From assembly GCA_009839635.1 (NCBI GenBank), contig VXPJ01000116.1, positions 1 through 8,801 of the forward strand: 8,801 nt of DNA, in the 5' to 3' direction. The notes beneath the pieces are model-generated. The model did not search any database and was not told the DNA's origin. It saw only the letters and a program-made list of their open reading frames with translations. Shown in pieces: positions 1 through 7,254 of this stretch (position 1 is its first letter; each line of letters opens with the position of its first letter). The position numbers were made by a program, and so were the translations under genes. This DNA is from Pseudomonadota bacterium. GTDB lineage: Bacteria > Pseudomonadota > Gammaproteobacteria > UBA4575.

Positions 1-1416
1 CACGTGCCCGTCGGCGATTTCCATCAGCTCGCTGTTCAGTCCCTCTTCCAGAATTTCGGGGGTGAACGCGGTCAGGCGAACTCTCGAATCGGTAAAGATT
101 CCGGTGGTGGAAGACGATGTGAGCCAGCCCGTTTCCTGGATTTCAAGGCCGAAGGTTTCCGCCGCTTCTGTCAAATCATCGGGTTGCTCAACCACGAGGT
201 TGGCCAGTTCATCAGCAATTTCAATAAAGCGCGTCTGGGCCAATTTGCCTTTGCGCTCGTTGACGATGTTCTCACGCACCTCGGCAAACGGCTGCTGCTC
301 GGGCTCCTGGACCTCAACCAGTTGTACGATCTGGAAACCCTGGTCGGTACGGATTGGCCGGCTGTACTCCTCCACATCCAGCCTGAACAGCACTCTCTCC
401 AGCGTATCACTGGCCAGGTCACCGGGTGCAATGAAACCGATATCGCCGCCCTTGCCGGCAGACAGGGTGTCTTGCGAATACAGCCTGGCGATTTTCTCAA
501 ATGAGGTCCCGGCCTCGAGCTGGCGAATGTACTCGGTGGCCCGTTCCCGTGCACGATCCCATTCGGCTGGATTGCCTGCCGCCTGCTCGGGCACCCTGAT
601 CAGGACATGCCGCGCCTTGCGCAACTCGCTTGTCATGAAGCGTTCCGGCTGTTCCTGATAGATGGAAAGTGCCTCGTCCTCGTCCACACGGATCTGGTCA
701 AACAGGGTTTCCTCGGCTACTTCGATATAGGCAAGCCTGACCAGTTCAGGCGTTTGAAACTGCACCTCGTTCTCTTTGTAATAGTCGTCCACCTCCTGGT
801 CAGACACCTCGATGGAATCGGGACTGATCTGCACCAGTGCGTAGCTGAAGTCCCTGGACTGCTCGGACAGCTGCTGGAAACGCTGCAAGTCGGCTTGCGT
901 CATGAAAGAAGAGGATGCCAGCGAGAGTTCAAACTGCTCCAGCTTTTCCTGTTCGCGAAGTTCTGCCTCAAAGCGGGCCTTGTCGTAGCGCTGTGCCTGC
1001 AGCAGCCGCGTATACAACTCCGGGTCAAACTTGCCATCCTTTCGGAACTGCGGCACTTGCTGGATTTTCTGAACCAGGCTGGTATCACTGATGCGGAATC
1101 CGGCCTCTGTGACTTCCTGGCGCAGGATTTCCATGTCCACCATGCCCTCAATCACCTGCTGCTTGATTACGCTCTCATCCGGAAACTGTTGCTCATACGT
1201 CCTGCCGAGATTGGAGCGCAGCTGCTGGCGGTACTGCTGGAAGCGGTTGCTGAACTCGGGGACCGTGATCTCCACGTCGTTGACGGCTGCTGCCGCAGGC
1301 GCCCCGCCCGCACCGAAATATTCCTGGATTCCCCACAATGCGAAAGAAAGGATGAGTAGCCCGATAATCACATAGGCCACCAGGCTGCTGGCACGATCCC
1401 GGATTTCAATCAGCAT
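1..1416 (-). CDS. ppiD: Peptidyl-prolyl isomerase D (PpiD), SurA-N and parvulin domains; 3' end outside window
   Basis: The frame is open from an ATG at 1416 to the window edge, giving 472 codons without a stop. PpiD proteins are usually about 620 residues, so the C-terminal quarter is missing here only because the window ends. A short cytoplasmic N-terminus (MLIEIRDRASS) precedes one membrane segment at about residues 12-30, as in the inner-membrane-anchored, periplasm-facing PpiD family. A SurA_N-like helical chaperone region covers about residues 40-190. A parvulin rotamase domain spans about 265-370, with RHVLI (H270), YSQDTLSAGKGGDIGF and GFQIVQL. The usual GFHI histidine is Gln362, so isomerase activity may be weak (inference); enteric PpiD is also regarded mainly as a chaperone. 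A GGGAAAG sequence eight bases upstream is a modest ribosome-binding site. The position after hupB is the standard one for ppiD. Confidence 0.95.
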   Translation of the reverse strand, partial: MLIEIRDRASSLVAYVIIGLLILSFALWGIQEYFGAGGAPAAAAVNDVEITVPEFSNRFQQYRQQLRSNLGRTYEQQFPDESVIKQQVIEGMVDMEILRQEVTEAGFRISDTSLVQKIQQVPQFRKDGKFDPELYTRLLQAQRYDKARFEAELREQEKLEQFELSLASSSFMTQADLQRFQQLSEQSRDFSYALVQISPDSIEVSDQEVDDYYKENEVQFQTPELVRLAYIEVAEETLFDQIRVDEDEALSIYQEQPERFMTSELRKARHVLIRVPEQAAGNPAEWDRARERATEYIRQLEAGTSFEKIARLYSQDTLSAGKGGDIGFIAPGDLASDTLERVLFRLDVEEYSRPIRTDQGFQIVQLVEVQEPEQQPFAEVRENIVNERKGKLAQTRFIEIADELANLVVEQPDDLTEAAETFGLEIQETGWLTSSSTTGIFTDSRVRLTAFTPEILEEGLNSELMEIADGHV

Positions 1417-1833
1417 GTGTGCTTTCCCGCAATGTTATTTTCCGCGTTTTTCAAAATATCCATCTTCGCATTGTAATGGTTCTGCCCGTCTGTGCATCCC
1501 TGCATGCTGTAAATACCGTCGCATCAAAACCGCCTGTCCTGATCTGCAACCGGTTGTATGCGGCACGAAGTGTTCCGATTACCGATCCTGCACGACCTGG
1601 ATGGCAAGATTCCGGGCTTCTATACGGATCGCATCATCGCGTAATCTTTGAATGGATCAGGGAAACAGATGCCCTTGCCAGAGGATCGATGGCATTTCTG
1701 CAGTCGATAGAAGAGGACAGCCACACCACACAGACGCAGCCTGCCTGGCGCCAATGCATTTTTGATTTCAGGCAGGAACAGGGATATCGGTAACCCTGAC
1801 CCTGTGATTTATCAAAGATTCCCGTACAAGCTA
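1417..1833. other. 417-bp intergenic region between tRNA-Asp and ppiD, no convincing gene
   Basis: I see no supported gene on either strand. On the minus strand a frame of 62 codons (1620-1808) is open between stops but has no early ATG and no ribosome-binding site. On the plus strand a GTG-started frame (1419-1793) and a 28-codon ATG frame (1558-1644) also lack Shine-Dalgarno sequences, and their translations resemble no family I know. The stretch should contain the end of the tRNA transcript and the start of ppiD transcription. A TACAAT hexamer at 1475-1470 could be a -10 element for ppiD, but no good -35 lies 16-18 bp upstream. No hairpin followed by a T-run is present. A perfect inverted repeat at 1740-1776 is listed separately. 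Confidence 0.6.
1740..1776. repeat. Perfect 8-bp inverted repeat with 21-nt spacer
   Basis: CCTGCCTG at 1740-1747 is exactly matched by its complement CAGGCAGG at 1769-1776. In the transcribed (minus) direction it would form an 8-bp GC-rich stem with a 21-nt loop, starting 57 nt after the tRNA-Asp 3' end. No T-run follows on either strand, so it is not a standard intrinsic terminator. It may be an RNA stability or processing stem, or chance. The repeat itself is directly visible; its role is unknown. Confidence 0.5.
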
Positions 1834-1910
1834 TGGCGGAGTGGACGGGACTCGAACCCGCGACCCCCGGCGTGACAGGCCGGTATTCTAACCAGCTGAA
1901 CTACCACTCC
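1834..1910 (-). tRNA. tRNA-Asp (anticodon GUC)
   Basis: The 77-nt gene folds into a standard cloverleaf. The acceptor stem is GGAGTGG with CCACTCC, followed by discriminator G and an encoded CCA. The anticodon stem CCGGC/GCCGG closes the loop CTGTCAC, giving anticodon GTC for aspartate. The T-arm contains GGTTCGAGTCC. It lies 14 nt downstream of tRNA-Val with no promoter between them, so both are likely cut from one precursor. Confidence 0.98.
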
Positions 1911-1924
1911 TACAGTATGACCCT

Positions 1925-2000
1925 TGGTGGGTGCTGAGGGATTCGAACCCCCGACATCCGCCTTGTAAGGGCGACGCTCTACCAGCTGAGCTAAGCACCC
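1925..2000 (-). tRNA. tRNA-Val (anticodon UAC)
   Basis: The 76-nt gene has acceptor stem GGGTGCT with AGCACCC, discriminator A and encoded CCA. The anticodon loop CTTACAA within the stem TCGCC/GGCGG gives anticodon TAC, reading valine GUA-type codons. The D-arm (GCTCAGCTGGTAGAGC) and T-loop (TTCGAAT) are canonical. Its 5' end is only 10 nt after the hupB stop codon, which leaves no room for its own promoter outside the hupB coding sequence. Confidence 0.98.
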
Positions 2001-2010
2001 AAAAGGCGCG

Positions 2011-2283
2011 CTAGCTTACAGCATCCTTCAGCGCTTTGCCAGCCTTGAAACTGGGTACTTTACTTGCAGCGATCTGGATTTTCTCACCGGTTCGGGGATT
2101 GTGGCCAGTGCGGGCATTCCGGTGTTTTACCGAGAAGGTTCCGAAGCCTACAAGTGTTACGTTATCACCGCGATTCAATGCACCGGCAATGGAGCCGAAC
2201 ACGGCATCTACTGCGCGTGCTCCATCGGCTTTGGACAGCTTCGCTGCTTCGGATACAGCTTCTACAAGTTCACTTTTATTCAT
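2011..2283 (-). CDS. hupB: DNA-binding protein HU, beta-type
   Basis: The 90-residue product has the full length of the HU family. It begins MNKSELVEAVSEAAKLSKAD, carries the GFGTF turn at residues 46-50, and ends with KVPSFKAGKALKDAVS. HU dimers bend and compact DNA non-specifically in the nucleoid. The intercalating proline is present at residue 63 in the arm motif HNPRTG; position 61 is His where enteric HU-beta has Arg, a small change in the DNA-contacting arm. A Shine-Dalgarno sequence (AGGGGAG) sits about nine bases before the ATG at 2283. The stop is TAG. The gene lies between lon and ppiD, the usual place for hupB, and is followed after 10 nt by tRNA-Val, so it probably heads a mixed mRNA-tRNA transcript. 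Confidence 0.97.
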   Translation of the reverse strand: MNKSELVEAVSEAAKLSKADGARAVDAVFGSIAGALNRGDNVTLVGFGTFSVKHRNARTGHNPRTGEKIQIAASKVPSFKAGKALKDAVS

Positions 2284-2306
2284 TAGACTAAACTCCCCTG
2301 ATTGTT

Positions 2307-2335
2307 AGTATGCAACCCAGACAATCGCACGTTAA
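2307..2335 (-). promoter_or_regulatory. Candidate proximal hupB promoter (P2)
   Basis: TTAACG (2335-2330) and CATACT (2312-2307) are separated by 17 bp and each match four of six sigma-70 consensus positions. An AT-rich run just upstream (TTTTTAAAAA at 2336-2345) could act as an UP element. Transcription would begin close to the Shine-Dalgarno sequence and give a leader of roughly 20 nt. This is inferred from sequence only. Confidence 0.35.
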
Positions 2336-2437
2336 TTTTTAAAAACTGAAGGCAACCTGCGGACCGCATGATTAGCATACAAAACAAGCTGAGAAATCAT
2401 CGTGGCTAGTCGAGATATGTAATGTGCACGTGGTAGC

Positions 2438-2458
2438 AAAGGCCATTTGAATGGCTTT
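2438..2458 (-). repeat. Hairpin near the predicted hupB P1 transcript start
   Basis: In the transcribed direction AAAG-CCAT pairs with ATGG-C-CTTT around a TCAA loop: eight pairs with a single bulged C. It starts immediately after the -10 hexamer of the distal hupB promoter, so it would form at or near the 5' end of the long leader. No T-run follows, so it is unlikely to terminate lon transcripts. A 5'-end stability role is inference. Confidence 0.35.
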
Positions 2459-2459
2459 C

Positions 2460-2489
2460 GTTATACCAAGTGTGCCCGAACCAAGTCAA
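2460..2489 (-). promoter_or_regulatory. Candidate distal hupB promoter (P1), sigma-70 type
   Basis: TTGACT at 2489-2484 matches five of six -35 positions. TATAAC at 2465-2460 matches five of six -10 positions (differing from TATAAT only in the last base). The spacer is 18 bp. The -35 begins 12 bp after the lon stop codon, and the predicted start leaves a leader of about 170 nt before hupB. It would let hupB and the two tRNAs be expressed independently of lon. Confidence 0.65.
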
Positions 2490-2501
2490 TAAACCATGCG
2501 C

Positions 2502-4937
2502 TCAATGAGCCTGGACCGGCCCACTTTTCTGGATGGATTTCTTGTGCTCAGGCTCAACCGCACCCACGACCTCCGAGTCGCTCAGCGGCTCGGGCATCTT
2601 GACCAGCGCCACCTGAAGCACTTCGTCAATCCACTGCACCGGAATGATTTCAAGTTTTTGCTTGATATTCTTGGGAATCTCACTTAGATCCTTCTCGTTG
2701 TCTTTCGGGATCAGCACCGTCTTGATTTCGCCGCGATGGGCCGCCAGCAGCTTCTCTTTCAGCCCGCCGATGGGCAGGATCTCGCCGCGCAGGGTGATCT
2801 CGCCCGTCATGGCCACATCCGCGCGCACGGCAACCTTGCTCAGGGCAGAAACAATAGCGGTCGTCATACCGACCCCCGCACTGGGTCCATCCTTTTTCAC
2901 GGCACCTTCGGGGACATGGATGTGGATATCCGACTTTTCATAGAAATCCGTTTCAATGCCCAGCACGCTGGCGCGACTGCGCACCACCGTCTGTGCCACC
3001 TGGATGGATTCCTGCATGACGTCCTCGAGTTGGCCGGTGCGACTGGTTTTCCCCTTGCCGGGAATCACCACCGCTTCAATGGTGAGCAGTTCACCACCGG
3101 TTTCCGTCCAGGCCAGACCCGTAACCTGACCGATCTGGTCGTTGTCCTCGGCTAGCCCGTAACGGAAAAGCTTGACACCGAGGTACTTCGTCAGGGAACG
3201 AGGGGTGACGGAGACCTGTTTCCTGCCTGAGCCAAGCACCAGCGATTTCACCACCTTGCGGCAGATCTTCGAAATCTCCCGCTCCAGGTTACGCACGCCG
3301 GCCTCTCGCGTGTAATAGCGAATCATGTCCCGGATCGCCGGTTCACTGATATGCAGCTCGTTTTTTTTCAGACCATTGGCCTTCAGCTGCTTGGGAATCA
3401 GGTAGCGGGTGGCAATATTCTTCTTCTCGTCTTCGGTATAGCCCGGCAAGCGGATCACTTCCATGCGGTCGAGCAAAGGACCGGGTATGTTCAGGCTGTT
3501 GGCGGTTGCCACAAACATGACATCGGACAGGTCGAAATCCACCTCCAGGTAATGGTCGTTGAAGGTGTGGTTCTGCTCCGGGTCCAGCACCTCCAGCATG
3601 GCCGATGCCGGGTCGCCCCGAAAATCCATGGCCATCTTGTCAATTTCGTCCAGCAAAAACAATGGGTTGCGGACTCCGACCTTGGACAGGTTTTGCACGA
3701 TCTTGCCGGGCAGCGAACCAATGTAGGTGCGCCGGTGCCCTCGAATCTCGGCCTCGTCGTGGACTCCGCCCAAAGACATGCGTGTGAACTTCCTGCAGGT
3801 GGCACGGGCAATGGATTTTCCGATTGAGGTCTTGCCGACTCCGGGCGGACCCACCAGACACAGGATCGGCCCCTTGGGCTTTCGCACTCGCTGTTGCACG
3901 GCCAGGTACTCGATGATGCGCTCCTTGACCTTGTGCAGGCCGTAATGATCCTCTTCCAGGATGCGTTCCGCTGCAGCCAGATCCTTGCGCACCTTGGATT
4001 TCTTTTTCCAGGGCACACCCACCAGCCAGTCAATATAGTTTCGCACCACCGTAGCTTCCGCAGACATCGGTGACATCATCTTCAGCTTGTTCAGTTCTGT
4101 CGTGGCCTTCTTCTTGGCCTCTTTCGACATGCCAACTTTCTCGATCTTGTCCGCCAGCTCATCAACCTCATTGGGCGCCTCTTCCAGCTCACCCAGCTCT
4201 TTCTGGATGGCCTTCATCTGCTCATTCAGGTAATACTCACGCTGCGACTTCTCCATCTGCTGCTTGACACGCCCGCGCAGCCGTTTCTCGATCTGCAAGA
4301 CATCCAGTTCGCCTTCAATCAGCTTGACCAGGTGCTCAAGCCGCTTGCGCACGTCGCCGATCTCAAGCACATACTGCTTTTCATCCAGCTTCAGGGACAT
4401 GTGTGCGGCAATCGTATCGGCCAGATGGGTGGGATCATCAATGCCTGCTAGCGAGGTCAGGACCTCAGGAGGAATCTTCTTGTTGAGTTTCACGTACTGC
4501 TCGAACAGGTTGGTCACGGAGCGTGCCATGACCTCAAGTTCCCGTTCGTCTTCTGCCGAAGTGTCCGATTCCAGCAGCGAGACTCTGGCCCTGAGAAAGT
4601 CTTCCTCTTCCAGATACTGGACCACGCGCGCACGGTCAACGCCCTCCACCAGCACCTTGATAGTGCCGTCCGGAAGCTTCAGCAGCTGCAGGATCGTCGA
4701 CACTGTACCGATCGTGTGAACCTGCTCGGTATCAGGCTCATCCACCTCCGCATTTTTCTGGGCGACAAGCAGGATCTGCTTGTTGCTGGACATCGCCACA
4801 TCCAGAGCCTTGATCGACTTTTCCCGACCCACGAACAGCGGGATCACCATATGCGGATACACCACTACATCGCGCAGCGGCAACACCGGCATGACCGCGT
4901 CATCCGTCAGTTGGTCCGGAATCTGTTCTTCGCTCAT
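2502..4937 (-). CDS. lon: ATP-dependent protease Lon (LonA)
   Basis: The 811-residue product is a full LonA protease, which degrades misfolded and short-lived regulatory proteins in the cytoplasm as a hexamer. The N-terminal substrate-binding domain opens with MPVLPLRDVVVYPHMVIPLF (residues 16-35). A helical, coiled-coil-like stretch covers about 190-300. The AAA+ module has Walker A GPPGVGKT at 363-370, the aromatic pore loop near Y405, and Walker B FLLDEID at 427-433. The protease domain has the catalytic Ser686 in KDGPSAG and Lys729 in GGLKEKLL, with the same 43-residue spacing as in E. coli. The C-terminus after about residue 780 is a longer, polar, weakly conserved tail (E. coli Lon is 784 residues). 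The ribosome-binding site before ATG 4937 is weak (GGA ten bases upstream). A heat-shock promoter lies upstream. Confidence 0.98.
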   Translation of the reverse strand: MSEEQIPDQLTDDAVMPVLPLRDVVVYPHMVIPLFVGREKSIKALDVAMSSNKQILLVAQKNAEVDEPDTEQVHTIGTVSTILQLLKLPDGTIKVLVEGVDRARVVQYLEEEDFLRARVSLLESDTSAEDERELEVMARSVTNLFEQYVKLNKKIPPEVLTSLAGIDDPTHLADTIAAHMSLKLDEKQYVLEIGDVRKRLEHLVKLIEGELDVLQIEKRLRGRVKQQMEKSQREYYLNEQMKAIQKELGELEEAPNEVDELADKIEKVGMSKEAKKKATTELNKLKMMSPMSAEATVVRNYIDWLVGVPWKKKSKVRKDLAAAERILEEDHYGLHKVKERIIEYLAVQQRVRKPKGPILCLVGPPGVGKTSIGKSIARATCRKFTRMSLGGVHDEAEIRGHRRTYIGSLPGKIVQNLSKVGVRNPLFLLDEIDKMAMDFRGDPASAMLEVLDPEQNHTFNDHYLEVDFDLSDVMFVATANSLNIPGPLLDRMEVIRLPGYTEDEKKNIATRYLIPKQLKANGLKKNELHISEPAIRDMIRYYTREAGVRNLEREISKICRKVVKSLVLGSGRKQVSVTPRSLTKYLGVKLFRYGLAEDNDQIGQVTGLAWTETGGELLTIEAVVIPGKGKTSRTGQLEDVMQESIQVAQTVVRSRASVLGIETDFYEKSDIHIHVPEGAVKKDGPSAGVGMTTAIVSALSKVAVRADVAMTGEITLRGEILPIGGLKEKLLAAHRGEIKTVLIPKDNEKDLSEIPKNIKQKLEIIPVQWIDEVLQVALVKMPEPLSDSEVVGAVEPEHKKSIQKSGPVQAH

Positions 4938-5028
4938 CTCAATTCATTCCGTAAGCTGGCTAAAATTCGTTATTCGTGAATGGCACGTCCGGCCGCATCT
5001 GTATGTCCTGCCTTACGCCCTGCCCCTG

Positions 5029-5057
5029 ATATGGGGGCATTCCCTTGAAAATTCAAT
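5029..5057 (-). promoter_or_regulatory. Candidate sigma-32 heat-shock promoter for lon
   Basis: The -10 region CCCCATAT (5036-5029) fits the sigma-32 consensus CCCCATNT exactly. Fourteen bp upstream, ATTGAAT (5057-5051) keeps the TTGAA core of the CTTGAAA -35 consensus. The spacing is ideal, and the site is in the lon upstream gap, where lon in E. coli is known to be heat-shock controlled. The predicted start leaves a leader of roughly 85 nt. Confidence 0.75.
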
Positions 5058-5114
5058 GCTTTCCAGGCACCGCCATGCCCTGTATGGCCCGTGCGGTCCC
5101 TTCAGAGGACGCAC

Positions 5115-6395
<1,281 letters not shown>

Positions 6396-6470
6396 CGTAC
6401 CTTGCCGGCCATCTGTACTTCGAAAGGGTGAAGAGTGTGCTCTGGGTTCCTTAATGAATCAGACGAATGC

Positions 6471-6494
6471 GCCTCGGAAACACATGCTCGAGGC
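6471..6494 (-). repeat. Perfect 6-bp stem-loop in the clpX leader
   Basis: GCCTCG (6494-6489 in the transcribed direction) is exactly complementary to CGAGGC (6476-6471), with a 12-nt loop. The stem begins three bases after the TATAGT hexamer of the candidate clpX promoter, so it would be at or near the 5' end of a clpX transcript. No T-run follows, so it is not a terminator. Confidence 0.45.
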
Positions 6495-6497
6495 TTA

Positions 6498-6526
6498 ACT
6501 ATACGCTTTTTTAAAATTTTATACAG
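6498..6526 (-). promoter_or_regulatory. Candidate clpX promoter in an AT-rich segment
   Basis: TATAGT at 6503-6498 is a good -10 hexamer. The stretch upstream (6505-6524) is almost all A and T, in contrast to the GC-rich surroundings. The hexamer 17 bp upstream (CTGTAT at 6526-6521) is a poor -35, so the promoter may rely on an activator or on the AT-rich DNA. The position in the clpP-clpX gap fits a clpX-specific promoter. Confidence 0.4.
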
Positions 6527-6574
6527 CGCCCGCACCCAGCCTCTGGCCGCCGGCAGGTGACCCGTTCCCGTCCT

Positions 6575-7228
6575 TTACGGGGTCGAATCCGGGAGCGTAT
6601 CGCGGCGCTTGTCCAGGACCTCGTCCACAAGGCCGTAGGCCTTGGCTTCGGCACTGTTCAAAAAGTGATCACGCTCGGTATCCCGTGCAATTTGCTCGAC
6701 CGGCTGACCGGTATGCTGGGCCAGAACCTGGTTCAGTTCCTCCCGGATTTTCAGAATTTCACGGGCGTGGATGTCGACATCAGTCGCCTGCCCCTGAAAA
6801 CCACCCAGCGGCTGGTGGATCATGATGCGTGAATGGGGCAGTGCATAGCGCTTGTTCGATGCACCACCGGCCAGTAGCAGGGCACCCATGCTCGCGGCCT
6901 GCCCGACGCACAGCGTACTGATATCGGGTGTGGTGAACTGCATGGTGTCATAGATGGCCATGCCGGCACTGACCGAGCCGCCCGGAGAGTTGATGTAAAT
7001 GGAAATATCCTTGTCGGGATTCTCGGACTCCAGGAACAGCAACTGGGCTACCACCAGGTTGGCCATCTGGTCCTCGATCGCACCTACAATGAAAACGACG
7101 CGCTCTTTCAGCAAGCGTGAATAGATGTCATAGGCTCGCTCGCCCCGTGCAGATTGCTCGATGACCATGGGCACGAGATTCAGGGCCTGTGTATTCAGGA
7201 CTCCGTCCTTCGAATGTTTTTCTCCCAT
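6575..7228 (-). CDS. clpP: ATP-dependent Clp protease proteolytic subunit ClpP
   Basis: The 217-residue protein is the serine protease that forms the double-heptamer degradation chamber served by ClpX or ClpA. The catalytic triad is Ser113 in GQAASMG, His138 in MIHQPLGG and Asp187 in ERDHF. The 25- and 49-residue spacings equal those of E. coli ClpP (S97, H122, D171 of the mature form). A propeptide of about 14 residues probably precedes the mature start near ALNLVPMVIEQSARGERAYD. The C-terminus is a few residues longer than in E. coli (207-residue precursor). The start at 7228 is supported by a strong AGGAG Shine-Dalgarno sequence seven bases upstream. The gene starts 26 bp after the tig stop with no clear promoter in the gap, so it is probably co-transcribed with tig, although a promoter inside tig cannot be excluded. 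Confidence 0.98.
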   Translation of the reverse strand: MGEKHSKDGVLNTQALNLVPMVIEQSARGERAYDIYSRLLKERVVFIVGAIEDQMANLVVAQLLFLESENPDKDISIYINSPGGSVSAGMAIYDTMQFTTPDISTLCVGQAASMGALLLAGGASNKRYALPHSRIMIHQPLGGFQGQATDVDIHAREILKIREELNQVLAQHTGQPVEQIARDTERDHFLNSAEAKAYGLVDEVLDKRRDTLPDSTP

Positions 7229-7254
7229 ATGGCTTCTCCTGAAAAATAGTTGTA

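Noticed and set aside
4..504. Long plus-strand frames opposite ppiD, lon, clpX and tig (for example 4-504, 607-1359, 5376-6059)
   Set aside because: They are antisense shadows of well-identified minus-strand genes and have no family motifs of their own.
1634..1759. 41-codon minus-strand frame starting at an ATG inside the inverted repeat loop
   Set aside because: There is no ribosome-binding site, the product is Cys- and Ser-rich with no recognisable feature, and chance frames of this size are common.
1419..1793. 124-codon plus-strand frame with a GTG start, opposite the ppiD leader
   Set aside because: It has no Shine-Dalgarno sequence, its product has no recognisable motif or family, and it runs against the direction of every gene in the window.
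1834..2000. tRNA genes as an integration site for a mobile element
   Set aside because: I saw no repeat of a tRNA 3' end, no integrase and no foreign-looking gene nearby.
5069..5097. Possible hairpin (GCCAT/ATGGC, 7-nt loop, with competing ACCGC/GCGGT) as a clpX terminator
   Set aside because: The stem is only five pairs and no T-run follows, so it does not qualify as an intrinsic terminator.
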